64,000 nucleotides of DNA from positions 202,621-266,620 of the forward strand of contig NZ_WRXM01000004.1 of NCBI RefSeq assembly GCF_010119205.1, given 5' to 3'. Within the stretch, counting starts at the first letter, position 1, and the number at the start of each line of letters is the position of its first letter. The notes beneath the pieces were generated by a model. It had not been told where the DNA came from, did no database searches, and saw only the letters and a list, made by a program, of their open reading frames with translations. Origin of the DNA: Haloarcula limicola. Its GTDB lineage: Archaea; Halobacteriota; Halobacteria; Halobacteriales; Haloarculaceae. Shown here one piece after another: positions 7,729-17,100 of the stretch. The translations under genes were made by a program, and so were the position numbers.

Positions 7729-8979
7729 TTACGTGCCGTCCCGCCGGTCGTCCGACTCAGCGGCGTCCACCACGTCGTCGGGGAGTTCCTCCGTGAGGTC
7801 GTCAGTCAGGTCGTCGGTCGCGTTTCCCCCGGAGACGTCGATGCCCAGCTCCTCGCGGACGAGGTCCGAGGCGTTCTTCCTCGCGCCGACGCTGCCGAGG
7901 TAGCCCGCGCCGACCGTCGTCTTCAGCGCCAGCGCGGCGCGACCGGTGAGGATCGTCGGCCCGACCTTCGCCACGGCGTCGTCGCCGACCGACACCAGCC
8001 AGCCGGGGACCTCGAACCGATACTGCGTGAGACGCGGTTCGAACGCACCGTCCTCGCGATCCAATCGGTGTTCGACCAGCGCTTCGACGTTCTCTGCGGC
8101 GACGCTGGCCTCGCGGATCGCCGCCGAGGCGCTCGCGGGGACGCCCTCGCCGTTGCTGTCCACCACGCGGGCGGCGTCGCCGATAGCGAACGTCGACTCG
8201 CCCAGTCTGAGGTCCGCCCTGACGACCGGGCGCTCGTCGTCGAGCGCGCTCGGTCCCCGGATGCCGCCGGTCCAGACGAACTGGTCGTAGGTGAGTTTCT
8301 CGTCGGAGTCGAGCATCATCGCGCCGTCCGCGGCGGCCGCGACGCCGGTGCCCGTGCGGACGGTCACGCCGGCGTCGACGAGCGACTCGTGGACGGCCTC
8401 CTGAAACGACTCGGGGAACGACGGGGCGACGGCGTCCAACTGTTCAAGGAGCAGCACCTCGGCGTCGACGCCCTCCTCGTCGGCCAGCGCCGCCAGTTCG
8501 CCGGCGACCTGGACGCCGGAGAGACCCGCGCCGCCGACGACGACCCGGTCGCCGTCGCCGAGAGCGAGGAAGTCCGCGCGGATCTCGCGGGCGTGGTCGA
8601 GGCGCTTCAGCGGCGTCGCGTGTTCGCGCACGCCCGGGAGGTCGTAGAAGGCCGTCTCCGCGCCGAGACACACCGCGCCCACGTCGTAGCCGAGCGTCTC
8701 CTCGTCGCCGTCCGCGGGAGCCAACGTCGCCTCGCCCGCGTCGGCGTCGAGGTCGGTCACCGACGCCCGACGGACCTCGCAGTCGAGCACCGACTCCAGC
8801 TCGACCGTGATGTCGTCGGCCAGCGACGGTCGCCGGACGACGCGGTGGAGTTCGTGCTGGACGAGGTGGTCGGACCGCTCGTCGACGACGACGAGGTCCG
8901 CCTCGTCCGGCAGCGACCGTTCGAGCTTTCTGGCGAGTGTGAGACCGGCGTACCCGGCACCGAGAACGGCGACACGCAT
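7729..8979 (-). CDS. NAD(P)/FAD-dependent oxidoreductase, NDH-2 type
   Basis: The protein has 416 residues. The N-terminal FAD-binding Rossmann motif VAVLGAGYAGLTLARKLE is textbook. A second GxGxxG nucleotide-binding motif, VVVGGAGLSGVQVAGELA, lies near residue 150, and FAIGDAARV near residue 265 is the conserved second FAD contact. This domain order is that of type II NADH dehydrogenases, which pass electrons from NADH to quinone at the membrane surface; sulfide:quinone reductases share the fold but need cysteines that I do not see. The acidic C-terminal tail of about 30 residues is a haloarchaeal feature. The ZIP-like gene follows after two bases. Confidence 0.8.
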   Translation of the reverse strand: MRVAVLGAGYAGLTLARKLERSLPDEADLVVVDERSDHLVQHELHRVVRRPSLADDITVELESVLDCEVRRASVTDLDADAGEATLAPADGDEETLGYDVGAVCLGAETAFYDLPGVREHATPLKRLDHAREIRADFLALGDGDRVVVGGAGLSGVQVAGELAALADEEGVDAEVLLLEQLDAVAPSFPESFQEAVHESLVDAGVTVRTGTGVAAAADGAMMLDSDEKLTYDQFVWTGGIRGPSALDDERPVVRADLRLGESTFAIGDAARVVDSNGEGVPASASAAIREASVAAENVEALVEHRLDREDGAFEPRLTQYRFEVPGWLVSVGDDAVAKVGPTILTGRAALALKTTVGAGYLGSVGARKNASDLVREELGIDVSGGNATDDLTDDLTEELPDDVVDAAESDDRRDGT

Positions 8980-9039
8980 GGCCCGAGATTCGGTCCGAAG
9001 CGGGATAGTCCTGTTCCAGCCCGCGTCAGAAGTTGGAAC

Positions 9040-10014
9040 TCAGAACAGCGCTTCGTCCTCGTCGAGGACGCGGGCGGGGCCGCCGACGCCCCAGACGCGG
9101 GTGTCGACGCCGCAGTCGGCGACCGTCTCCTCGACCCGGTCGACGTGCCGCTCGGTGGTGTTGACGTAGACGCTCGCGCCGGTATCGACGGAGAAGTACA
9201 CCGGGATATCCTCCTCGTTCCGGAGTTCCCGCACGGCGTTGAAGATCTCGATCGTGCGCGGTTGCCAGTAGACCCACCCGGCGGGACCGGTCATCGTCGT
9301 CGCGGCCAGCGACAGCGAGTCGTGCTCGGCGAGTTCGAACGCCCGGTCGAAGTCGGCGTCGTGGAGGGCGTCGCGCATGTCTGAGATCTGGCCGTGGATG
9401 TGGGCCATCCGCCCCTCGAACAGGTGGCTGTCGGCGGCCTCCTTGTGAGCGGCTTCGGTCTCCTTGTAGGAGGGGACCATCCCCGCGACGATTCGCAGGT
9501 CGTCTTCGAGGTCGGTCTCGATGCGCTCGCTCCGGCAGTCCTCGTCGTTCATCCCGGTCCGCAGGTGCGAGAACGCGCCCGTGACCGCGCGGGCCGCGGA
9601 GGAGGAGCCGCGTCGGGCGACCGTCGAGATCTCCGGGCGGGTCATCTCCAGTCCGGCGGCCTCGACCAGCGCCATCGCCGCGGCGGCGAAGCCGGACGAC
9701 GAGGAGCCGAAGCCGATGTTGGTGGGGAAGTCGTTCGCGGACTCGAAGCGGACCGCGTGGTCGATGCCCGCCAACTCGCGGACGTGTTCTACGACGGCGT
9801 CGATGCGTTCGGCCCCGCGGCCTTCGACGGGTTCACCGTCGATGACGTAGCTGTCTTCCTCGCGGTCGGGGTCGAACTCGGCCGTTGTCTTCGAGTGGCT
9901 CGGCGCGGTACAGACGGAGATGCTGTCGTGGTACGGGAGCCGAAGCTCCTCGTCTCGCATCCCGTGGTACTTGACCAGTCCCTGGATCGGGTGGGCCTTC
10001 GCGGTCGCTTTCAT
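9040..10014 (-). CDS. mvaD: phosphomevalonate decarboxylase (diphosphomevalonate decarboxylase family)
   Basis: The protein has 324 residues of the GHMP kinase superfamily. The N-terminus TAKAHPIQGLVKYHGMRDE matches the mevalonate-diphosphate decarboxylase start. The phosphate-binding loop ANDFPTNIGFGSSSSGFAA lies near residue 100, and MTGPAGWVYWQP and YFSVDTGASVYV mark the C-terminal domain. In haloarchaea this family acts on mevalonate 5-phosphate to give isopentenyl phosphate, which isopentenyl phosphate kinase then converts to IPP for archaeal lipid synthesis. It stands alone between unrelated genes. The family call is firm; the exact substrate follows from work on Haloferax. Confidence 0.9.
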   Translation of the reverse strand: MKATAKAHPIQGLVKYHGMRDEELRLPYHDSISVCTAPSHSKTTAEFDPDREEDSYVIDGEPVEGRGAERIDAVVEHVRELAGIDHAVRFESANDFPTNIGFGSSSSGFAAAAMALVEAAGLEMTRPEISTVARRGSSSAARAVTGAFSHLRTGMNDEDCRSERIETDLEDDLRIVAGMVPSYKETEAAHKEAADSHLFEGRMAHIHGQISDMRDALHDADFDRAFELAEHDSLSLAATTMTGPAGWVYWQPRTIEIFNAVRELRNEEDIPVYFSVDTGASVYVNTTERHVDRVEETVADCGVDTRVWGVGGPARVLDEDEALF

Positions 10015-10073
10015 ACCTCACCCTTCCGGGCCGCTCACTTTGCTATTGCGAACCCACGCGGCCGCCGGACGCG

Positions 10074-10253
10074 CTACCGCTCCTCGATTTCGGCGTCGGG
10101 CGCGTTGGATTTCACGCTCCGAATGCCCTGCTTGGCCTTCGCCTTGCTCGCGTACCCCTCGCCGCCGTCCGCGATGACGTTCCCGTTCGAGTGGCGCAGT
10201 CGCCACCGCCACTCGTCCGCCGAGTCCCTGTACAGTTCGAAAGTAGCGGTCAT
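10074..10253 (-). CDS. HVO_2922-like DUF1508 (YegP-type) small protein
   Basis: A 59-codon frame starts at the ATG at 10253. The pattern FELYRDSADEWRWRLRHSNG followed by VIADGGEGYASKAKAKQGI is the single-repeat DUF1508/YegP fold, a small alpha/beta domain that dimerises. In Haloferax volcanii the homologue HVO_2922 has a solved structure but no firm function. Lys and Arg are frequent around the helix, which would fit nucleic-acid contact, though this is a guess. Confidence 0.85.
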   Translation of the reverse strand: MTATFELYRDSADEWRWRLRHSNGNVIADGGEGYASKAKAKQGIRSVKSNAPDAEIEER

Positions 10254-10308
10254 AGGCTGTGGGAAGTGTCCGTCCGATAAGAAACTGTGGGCGATCCGGC
10301 GTTCGGAG

Positions 10309-10938
10309 CTACTGGACGCTGCTCGCGCCGCCGTCGGCGTCGGGGAGGTCGTGGGCTTCGGCCGGCAGGCCGAGTTCTTCGAGCGCCCCCTCGATGTGTT
10401 CGTCCTTCGCGTAGTCGGCCTCGTCCTCCTCGCGGAGGCGCTGGGCGAGGGCCATCACCTCGCCCCGGCGGTCGTCGGGGACCTCGTATCTGTCGGTCGC
10501 CAGTTCGACCAGTAACCCGTTGTGGTCCCGGGTGTACACCGAGTGGAAGATCCCGCGGTCGAACTCGTTGAAATGTCTCCCGGCCTCGGTCAGCGCGTCG
10601 CGCATCTCGCGGAACTTCTCGGGGTCGACGCTGAAAGAGACGTGGTGAACGCCGCCGACCGTCGGTCGGATCGGCCGCGGGTCCGAGGTCCGGTCGCCGA
10701 CGAAGAACGTCAGGATGCGGCCGTCGCCGGCGTCGAAGAAGAGGTGCGTCGAGTCCGGGTCGTCGCGGTTCGGCTCCCGCATCACCAGCGGCATGCCGAG
10801 CAGGTCGCGGTAGAACGCGATGGTGTCCTCCGCGTTGCTACCGACGATCGTGAGGTGGTCCGTGCCGGTCGTGTGGATCGGGCTGTCCGGGAGGTCGCTG
10901 CTCGTCGGCAACTCCGCCGCGTCCGGTCGATTCGCCAT
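10309..10938 (-). CDS. VOC-family (glyoxalase/ring-cleavage dioxygenase fold) protein
   Basis: The protein has 209 residues. Two beta-alpha-beta-beta-beta modules are visible: DHLTIVGSNAEDTIAFYRDLLGMPLV with THLFFDAGDGRILTFF, and VHHVSFSVDPEKFREMRDAL with YTRDHNGLLVELATD. The conserved His and Glu positions expected for a metal site are present (His at the start of each module, Glu in VELATD). Candidate activities include glyoxalase, extradiol dioxygenase or resistance-type enzymes; the substrate cannot be read. The C-terminal 45 residues are an acidic helical extension. Confidence 0.8.
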   Translation of the reverse strand: MANRPDAAELPTSSDLPDSPIHTTGTDHLTIVGSNAEDTIAFYRDLLGMPLVMREPNRDDPDSTHLFFDAGDGRILTFFVGDRTSDPRPIRPTVGGVHHVSFSVDPEKFREMRDALTEAGRHFNEFDRGIFHSVYTRDHNGLLVELATDRYEVPDDRRGEVMALAQRLREEDEADYAKDEHIEGALEELGLPAEAHDLPDADGGASSVQ

Positions 10939-10979
10939 ACGTGTCGTTGCCGGGCGACGGATAAATGCCCACGCCCGGC

Positions 10980-11834
10980 TTACTCAAGGTCCCAGTGCTC
11001 GCGGGCCGTAGAAAGCGTCTCACCGGCGACGTGGCCCTTGTAGCCGAAGATGTCGTCGTAGCCACACTCGGACATGAGGATGGGGATGAACGCCTCCTCG
11101 GCGATCAGCTCTTCGCCGTCGACGGTGGCCCAGACGTCGCCCTCGTCGACGCGTTCGAAGTTCTCGACGTGCAGGTCGTAGAGGTCCTCACAGGTGGCGT
11201 CCTCGGGCGCGTCGTCCGGTTTCTCGATGACGCTGTCCTCCTGATAGAACGTCGGCGCGGCGTCCGGCGTCTCTCCCGGGAGCGCGCCGTGGAAGCGGAG
11301 GAACGCCTCGACGACGGAGACGCCGGTCTCGACGGCCTCCTCGGTCCCCTGCTTCCCGGTCTCGACCGTGACGACCTGCCCGAACCGATTCAGTCCGCCC
11401 TCGACCGTGTCGGTCGTATCGACCACCGGCGTCGTCGCCATCCCGGCGGCCGTCTCGACCGCCCCGGGCTGTTCACGCGATACCAGCGATATCGGCTCCG
11501 ACGTGGCGTGTGTCGCGTGGAGGGCGATCGCCGGCGCGTCGCCGATGATATCGAGGAGCTCCGCCGCGAGCCGGCGCTCTCTGTCCTCGCTATCGGCGTC
11601 GCCCGGGAACACCCGGTTCATGTCTACGTCGAGGTACCGCTCGCCGGCGTCGACCGCCGGCGGGTTCGCCGTCACGAACCGGACCGCTCGCTCGAACTCG
11701 TGGCCCGCGTCTAGGACGCGTTCGACGGCGCGGACGCCGCTCTGTTCGTCGCCGTGAACGCCGGCGACGACGGTCAGCGGCCGCTCGCCGGTCGGGCCGC
11801 GCATCGTCACGTCCGGTGAAACTGTGTTCGGCAT
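10980..11834 (-). CDS. succinylglutamate desuccinylase/aspartoacylase-family metallohydrolase (M14 fold)
   Basis: The protein has 284 residues. VVAGVHGDEQSGVRAVERVL carries the HxxE zinc-binding motif near residue 30, and FVTANPPAVDAGERYLDVDMNRVFPGD holds the typical asparagine/arginine substrate pocket. AIALHATHATSEPISLV supplies the third zinc-ligand histidine. The family removes acyl groups from amino acids (succinylglutamate, N-acetylaspartate) or acts as a carboxypeptidase. Which substrate applies is not clear from sequence or context. It lies in a row of minus-strand housekeeping genes with separate spacers. Confidence 0.8.
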   Translation of the reverse strand: MPNTVSPDVTMRGPTGERPLTVVAGVHGDEQSGVRAVERVLDAGHEFERAVRFVTANPPAVDAGERYLDVDMNRVFPGDADSEDRERRLAAELLDIIGDAPAIALHATHATSEPISLVSREQPGAVETAAGMATTPVVDTTDTVEGGLNRFGQVVTVETGKQGTEEAVETGVSVVEAFLRFHGALPGETPDAAPTFYQEDSVIEKPDDAPEDATCEDLYDLHVENFERVDEGDVWATVDGEELIAEEAFIPILMSECGYDDIFGYKGHVAGETLSTAREHWDLE

Positions 11835-11876
11835 CGACGGCTAGCACTCGGTGCCGGAGTTGGAAAAGCGTTAGAC

Positions 11877-12413
11877 TCAGTACTCCGGGTTCTCCTCGCG
11901 GACGCCCTCGCGCTTGTTGACCAGACGCGCGAGCGTGAACAGCGCGTCCGAGAGCCGGTTGAGGTAGACGATGGCGGTCTCGTTGACGCCGGCCTCCTCG
12001 GCGGTGAACGAGACGGCTCGGCGCTCGGCCCGCCGACAGACCGCCCGGGCGTGGTGCAGTTTCGCGCCCGGTTCGGACCCCGACGGCAGGATAAAGGACT
12101 CCAGCGGGTCGAGCTCCTCGTTGGCCTCGTCGACGATGGCCTCGATCTCGTCGACGTGGTCCTCGGTGATCCGCGGGTCGCCCTCCTCGGGCTGCGGGTT
12201 GGCGAAGTCCGCCTGGACGATGTGGAGGTGGTTCTGTATCTCCCGGAGGTGCTCGTCGATGTCGTCCTGCCCGGTGGGGCGGACGACGCCGACCAGCGCG
12301 TTCACCTCGTCGACGGTGCCGTAGGCCTCGATGCGCCGGGAGTCCTTCGAGACGCGTTCCATGTTCCGGAGGTCGGTCTGCCCCTGGTCGCCCCGGCCGG
12401 TGTAGATCGGCAT
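11877..12413 (-). CDS. PduO-type ATP:cob(I)alamin adenosyltransferase
   Basis: The protein has 178 residues from the ATG at 12413 (MPIYTGRGDQGQTDL). A GTG 21 bases upstream would add seven residues, but a TATA box at 12438-12443 is centred 27 bases before 12413, which supports the shorter form as a leaderless start. The ATP-binding N-terminus YTGRGDQGQT, the KDSRRIEAYGTVDEVNALVG block and the C-terminal ARAVCRRAERR plus YLNRLSDALFTLAR are diagnostic. The enzyme makes adenosylcobalamin, the coenzyme for mutases and class II ribonucleotide reductase. Confidence 0.92.
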   Translation of the reverse strand: MPIYTGRGDQGQTDLRNMERVSKDSRRIEAYGTVDEVNALVGVVRPTGQDDIDEHLREIQNHLHIVQADFANPQPEEGDPRITEDHVDEIEAIVDEANEELDPLESFILPSGSEPGAKLHHARAVCRRAERRAVSFTAEEAGVNETAIVYLNRLSDALFTLARLVNKREGVREENPEY

Positions 12414-12437
12414 ACCCGGAGATGGGCGTGCCACGGC

Positions 12438-12443
12438 CTTATA
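12438..12443 (-). promoter_or_regulatory. TATA box of the adenosyltransferase gene
   Basis: TATAAG on the minus strand is centred about 27 bases before the ATG at 12413. It decides the start, because the upstream GTG would lie inside the promoter-to-start spacer. Confidence 0.6.
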
Positions 12444-12467
12444 GCCGGGGGCGGCCGCCGAGCCCGT

Positions 12468-13127
12468 TCAGAACCGTCGTCGGACCTCCGAGAGGGCCGC
12501 CGGGGAGAGGTCCACGTCCGCGAGAACGGCGCGCCGTCGCTCCTCGTCGCCGTGGCCCGCGACGAAGCCGTTGAGGCGGGCGGCCGCCGTCGACTCGACG
12601 AACGCCGGTCCGTAGAGCGATTCGAGCTCGTCGCTCGCGACGGGCGTCGAGCGGAGCTCGTACTTCTGGTGGTAGCCCTCGGCGGGGTAGAACCCGTCGA
12701 GCGGCTCGATCTCCGTCTGTACGGTCTTTCCCGTTCGATCTTCGAGCGCCGCCTTCGATTCGGCGGCGGCCTCGCGCTGGCTCTCGTCGTGGGCCAGCAC
12801 GACGCCGCGGTACTGTCGCTTATGCGGAGCCGAGAACGGGCTGTGGTTCGCCCAGAACGCGTCCAGCAGGTCGTCGTAGGAGAGTTCCTCGGGGTCGTAT
12901 TCGACTTGAACGACCTCCGTGTGATCGCCCAGCGAGTAATAGCTCGGCTCGGGGTCGTCGCCGCCGGCGTAGCCGACGCGCGTGCGGGCGACGCCCGGCA
13001 TCGCGCCGAAGCGGGCGTCGGGCCCCCAGAAACAGCCCATGCCGAACGTCGCAGTCGCCGTCTCTTCGGGCGGGGGAGCCGCCGCGTCGAGTGAGAGCGC
13101 CGACGGTCGCGGCGAATCGGATGCCAT
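12468..13127 (-). CDS. msrA: peptide methionine sulfoxide reductase A
   Basis: The protein has 219 residues. The catalytic motif GMGCFWGPDARFGAMPGV near residue 30 contains the nucleophilic Cys of MsrA, followed by TRVGYAGG and DHTEVVQVEYDPEELSYDDLL, both conserved. The enzyme reduces methionine-S-sulfoxide in proteins using thioredoxin-like donors. The first 25 residues (Pro/Ala/Ser-rich) are not part of the core. A short helical C-terminal extension ends SEVRRRF. The start faces the zinc-ribbon gene at 13220. Confidence 0.93.
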   Translation of the reverse strand: MASDSPRPSALSLDAAAPPPEETATATFGMGCFWGPDARFGAMPGVARTRVGYAGGDDPEPSYYSLGDHTEVVQVEYDPEELSYDDLLDAFWANHSPFSAPHKRQYRGVVLAHDESQREAAAESKAALEDRTGKTVQTEIEPLDGFYPAEGYHQKYELRSTPVASDELESLYGPAFVESTAAARLNGFVAGHGDEERRRAVLADVDLSPAALSEVRRRF

Positions 13128-13219
13128 ATACCCGCTCGGTGCCCCGTCGGCTTGCCTGTTGGGGTCTCCCCGCCCACGAAACCGGGAACTTCAATTGGTC
13201 TCGCTCGAAACCGGCGTGC

Positions 13220-13390
13220 ATGAGCCTCGAATTGGAGCACTACTGTCCCGAGTGTGAGGAGTACCGCAACTTCTGGAAGGTCGCGAGCACGACGATGCAC
13301 CTCGGAACGAAGGTCAAGTGGCACTGTCCGGAGTGTGACTACGGGTTCGTCCGCATCGACGGCGAGGTCGACACCGGACAGGCCGCGTAG
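13220..13390 (+). CDS. 56-residue double-CxxC zinc-ribbon protein
   Basis: The ATG at 13220 gives 56 residues. Two knuckles, HYCPECEEYRNFW and WHCPECDYGFVRIDGE, form one zinc ribbon of the type found in transcription and ribosome-associated factors. The product is small, acidic at its ends and conserved-looking. Its function is unknown. A longer frame opening at 13091 is ignored because it begins inside the msrA coding region on the other strand. Confidence 0.8.
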   Translation: MSLELEHYCPECEEYRNFWKVASTTMHLGTKVKWHCPECDYGFVRIDGEVDTGQAA

Positions 13391-13487
13391 ACGATTCCCA
13401 CGGGCTACGGCGTCCCGTATCAATAGCCCTACCGAGAGTTCTTAGCAGCCGTTTTAGGCGCAGTCACCGATGTCACGCGTAGAGGCA

Positions 13488-13694
13488 ATGAGCACCGAAC
13501 CGGACCGGGTTGCTGACGACACCCACACCTCCCCAAGGCGGCCCGACGTGGAACTGTCCATGACCGTGGTGCAGTACAGCGACGGGCCGGACCGCTGCAC
13601 CGTCTATCCGCCGGGGCTCTCCGGCGTCGCTCGGATGTCGACGTGGCTCAGCGCCGACCGCTCGGTGTTCGTCGAACTGGATGCGATGCGGTGA
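13488..13694 (+). CDS. small haloarchaeal protein, DUF7511-like
   Basis: The likely start is the ATG at 13488 (68 residues), because TTTTAGGC at 13452-13459 is centred about 32 bases upstream; an in-frame ATG at 13470 would sit too close to it. The C-terminal half (MTVVQYSDGPDRCTVYPPG, then TWLSADRSVFVELDAMR) is a pattern I know from many short haloarchaeal proteins encoded near signalling genes, and I believe it corresponds to DUF7511. No function is assigned. It is followed after 38 bases by a response regulator gene. Confidence 0.7.
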   Translation: MSTEPDRVADDTHTSPRRPDVELSMTVVQYSDGPDRCTVYPPGLSGVARMSTWLSADRSVFVELDAMR

Positions 13695-13732
13695 CAGAGG
13701 TATTTTACGCCAGTAGCGACGACTGCTAGTCG

Positions 13733-14101
13733 ATGAGTGTGGAGGTACTAGTGGTGGACGAGGACCGGGACGTGCTCGAGATCGTCGGGACCTTCCTCGC
13801 GCGCGAAGACGACTTCGAGGTGACGATGGAAGCGGACCCGGAGCGGGCCCTCGAGATGGCGCTCTCCGGCGAGTACGACGCCGTGGTCAGCGACTACAAG
13901 ATGCCGAGGCTCGACGGCGTCGAACTCTGTACGGCGGTTCGCGAACGCGACGAAGCGCTCCCGTTTTTCCTGTTCAGCGCCCGCGAGCCGGAGGATGTCC
14001 GGCCCGAGGCCGCGGACGCCGGCGTGACCGCGTTCGTCCAGAAGGGCACGGGGACCGAGCAGTACGACGTCCTCGCCGAGCGCATCCGAGAGTCGCTCTA
14101 A
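13733..14101 (+). CDS. single-domain response regulator (receiver domain)
   Basis: The protein has 122 residues that form one complete receiver domain. The acidic pair is in LVVDEDRDVLEIV, the phospho-acceptor Asp in AVVSDYKMPRLDGVEL, the switch residue in FFLFSAREP, and the conserved Lys in AFVQKGTG. There is no output domain. A TATA-like tattttacg tract near 13701-13709 is centred about 28 bases before the ATG. It converges on the large sensor kinase with a four-base overlap of stop codons, so the two may be partners although they are not cotranscribed. Confidence 0.9.
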   Translation: MSVEVLVVDEDRDVLEIVGTFLAREDDFEVTMEADPERALEMALSGEYDAVVSDYKMPRLDGVELCTAVRERDEALPFFLFSAREPEDVRPEAADAGVTAFVQKGTGTEQYDVLAERIRESL

Positions 14102-17100
14102 CCGCCCGTCCGCGGGAGCGTCAGCGTCACGACCGTCCCGGTCTCGTCCGTGCCGTCGAAGGTCACTGTCCCCCCGTAGGACTCGGTCAGCCAGACGACG
14201 AGCCACAGCCCCAGTCCGCTGCTGTGACTCAGTTGCGTGATGGGCTCCTCACCGGTCAACACGTCGAGTTCGTGCGCCGGGATGCCGGGTCCCTCGTCCG
14301 CGACCGTGACCGACACCTCCCGTTCCGTCACCCCGATCTCCAGCGAGAGACCCGGGTCCGCTCCCGCGTGCTCGACGCCGTTGTTCAGCAGCTCCTCGAC
14401 GACTCGGGTGAACCGGCCGTCGGCCGCGCGAGCGTCCGTCTCCGGGAACGCCGTTTCGACGGTCACGTCGTGGCTCCGCTCGTAGGTCTCGACGAGCGAG
14501 GCGACGGCCTCGACGACCGGGACCGGCGCGCTGTCGGCGTCCCCCCGCCGGATGGAGCGTTCGATCTCGCGGGCGCGGTCGCTGAGCGAGGCGACGTCGG
14601 CTGTCTTTCGCTGCAGCCGGTCGAGCAGGGAGAGGTGGTCCTCGTCGTCCAATCGAGCGGCCAGCGCGTCGGCCAGTCCCAGCACCACCGTCAGGTCGTT
14701 GCGGAGGTTGTGCCGGAGGACGCGGTTGAGCACCTCCAGTCGGCGCTCGCGTTCCTTCTGGTCGGTGATGTCCGTGTAGATGCAAAAGCCCCAGACGCGC
14801 CCGTCGTCCCGGCGGTAAGGGATCCCCCGAAAGAGGAAATCGCGGAAGCCGTCGTCGGTGCGGCGGCGGATCTCCGCCGTTCGAACCGTCTCGTTCCCGT
14901 CGGCGTCGGTAAAGCGCGAAGACTCCTCGCTCGATGCCTCGGTCGGTGGCTGGACGAACTCGCCGAGCCGCTCGTCGAGGGCCGTCGCGTGGTCGACGCC
15001 GAAGACGTCGGTGAAGGCGGGGTTGACCGAGCGGACGACCGACCCGTCGTCGCCGCTCTCCGTCTCGGCGACGGCGTCGGGGAGGTTGTTGAACAGATAC
15101 GAGAAGCGGTCGCGTTCGTCCCGCAGGTCCTCGCGGGCCTGCTCGAGCTCGGTCCGGTCGCGGACGACGCCGACGGTGCCGCGGAATCGGTCGTGGTCGA
15201 TGAGCGAGACCTCGACCTCCGCGGGACGCTCCGCGCCGTCCGCCGTCACGAGCGACGTCTCGATCCGCCGGCTCGGCTCTCCCCGATCGGCCTGCATCTC
15301 GCGGATGTGTCGCTCGAAGGTCGCGACGTCGTCTCGGTCGAGGAACTCGGCCGGACGCTCGCCGAGCATCGCCTCGCGATCGAAGCCGAGCCACTCGGCC
15401 AGCGGCTCGGTGACGAGTTGAAACTCGCCGTCCTCGTCGATGACGTACACCATGTCGCGGACGTTCTCGACGACGGCCTCGTACCGCCGGAGGTCCTCCT
15501 CGCGGTCGACGCGGGAGAGCGCCGCGGCGGCGTTCGAGGCGAGGATCTCGGCGACGGACACGTCCGCGTCGTCGAAGACGTCGCTCTCCGTCGTGGCGAC
15601 GCTCAATACGCCGTAGTCGCCGATGGGGACGCACATCGCGGCGTTCGCGTCCCGGTCGTAGTTATCAACGTGGTCGAAGTCGTCGATCCGGACCGTCTCG
15701 CCGCGCTGGAAGGCCTCGCCCGCGAACGATTCGTCGGCGTCGTAGACCGGGCGGTCGGGCACGCCGTCGGTCCAGGCGACCGGATACAGCGTCTCCGCCT
15801 CGCCGTCGTACAGCCTGACGAGGTTGAGGTCGAACCCGAGTCGGGACTCGGCGGCCTCGACGACCGTCTCCGCGACGTCCGCGTCGGTGTGGGCGTGCAT
15901 CAGCGACCGCGTCGTCTCGAGGAGGCCGGAGAGCTTTCGGTCGCGTTCCTTCTGGTCGGTGATGTCGTGGAAGTACACCGAGAGGCCGTCCGTCGAGGGG
16001 TACGCGTTGACCCGGAACCACTTCTCGGCCGGCGGGTAGTACTCCTCGAAGACGACCGGCTCCTGGGAGTCCATCGCCTCGCGGTAGGCCTCGAAGTAGG
16101 CCGACTCGGTCGCGTCGGGGAACGCCTCCCAGAGGTTCTCGCCCATCACCGCCTCGGCGTCTCGGCCCAGCACCGCCTCGGCCTGCGCGTTCCAGTACGT
16201 CAGGTTCCAGTCGTCGTCCACCGCGAAGAACGCCGCGCCGATGCGCCCGAGGATCTGTTCGATGCGCCGGTTGGCCTCCCGCAGTTCGAGCTCTCGCTCC
16301 TTCCGGTCGGTGATGTCGCGGATGACGCCGGCAGTTCCCTCGAAGCGGCCGCCGTCGTCCCAGAGCACGGTCATGTGGTCCTCGGCGGGAAAGCTCTCGT
16401 CGTCGGCCCGCTGGATCGAGAGGTCGAACGTCGCCTCGTCGTCGCGGTCCTCGAAGATCATCTCCCGGACGATGCCCTCGGCTTCCTCGACTACCTCGGG
16501 AGTCTTGATATGGCCCGTATGAGCGCCCAGTAGCGCCTCGGCGTCGTAGCCGGTGAGCGCGGTCATCGCCTCGTTGACGAAGACGAAGTTCCCCTCGTCG
16601 TCCAGCGCGTACACCCCGTCGTCGACGGCCTCGATGATGTCCTCGTAACGCTCCAGTTCCGCCTCGCGGTGGCGGCGCTTGAGTTCGTCGCTGACCCACT
16701 GGACGAGCAGCTCGACGAACGCTCGCTCGGCGTTGGTAAAGGGCGTCGCTCGCGGTTCCTCGTCGGCGAAACACACCGTCCCGTAGGTCTCGCCGTTGAC
16801 CGACACCCTCCCGCCGAGGTAGCAGGCGATCCCGCCGACCCGATACGAGGGGTGGTCGGCCCAGCCCTCCGCCGCCGCGTCGTGGAGGGGAAAGAGCGTG
16901 TCGCTCTGAGAGGTGTGTTCACAGTACGTCGCCGAGAGGGGCGAAGACGCCCCCGCTTCGACGAGCGCGTGGTCGCCGACGACGTGTTCGACGGCGTACG
17001 TGTCGCCCTCGATGCGGCCGAGGTAGCCGAGCGAAAGGCCCAGTCTGTCGGCCCCGAGCCGCAGGATCCCCTCGATGGTCTCGGCGTCGGTTCGACCGTC

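Noticed and set aside
14224..16533. 769-codon plus-strand open frame antisense to the sensor kinase
   Set aside because: The minus strand carries contiguous PAS, GAF and kinase motifs; this frame has none.
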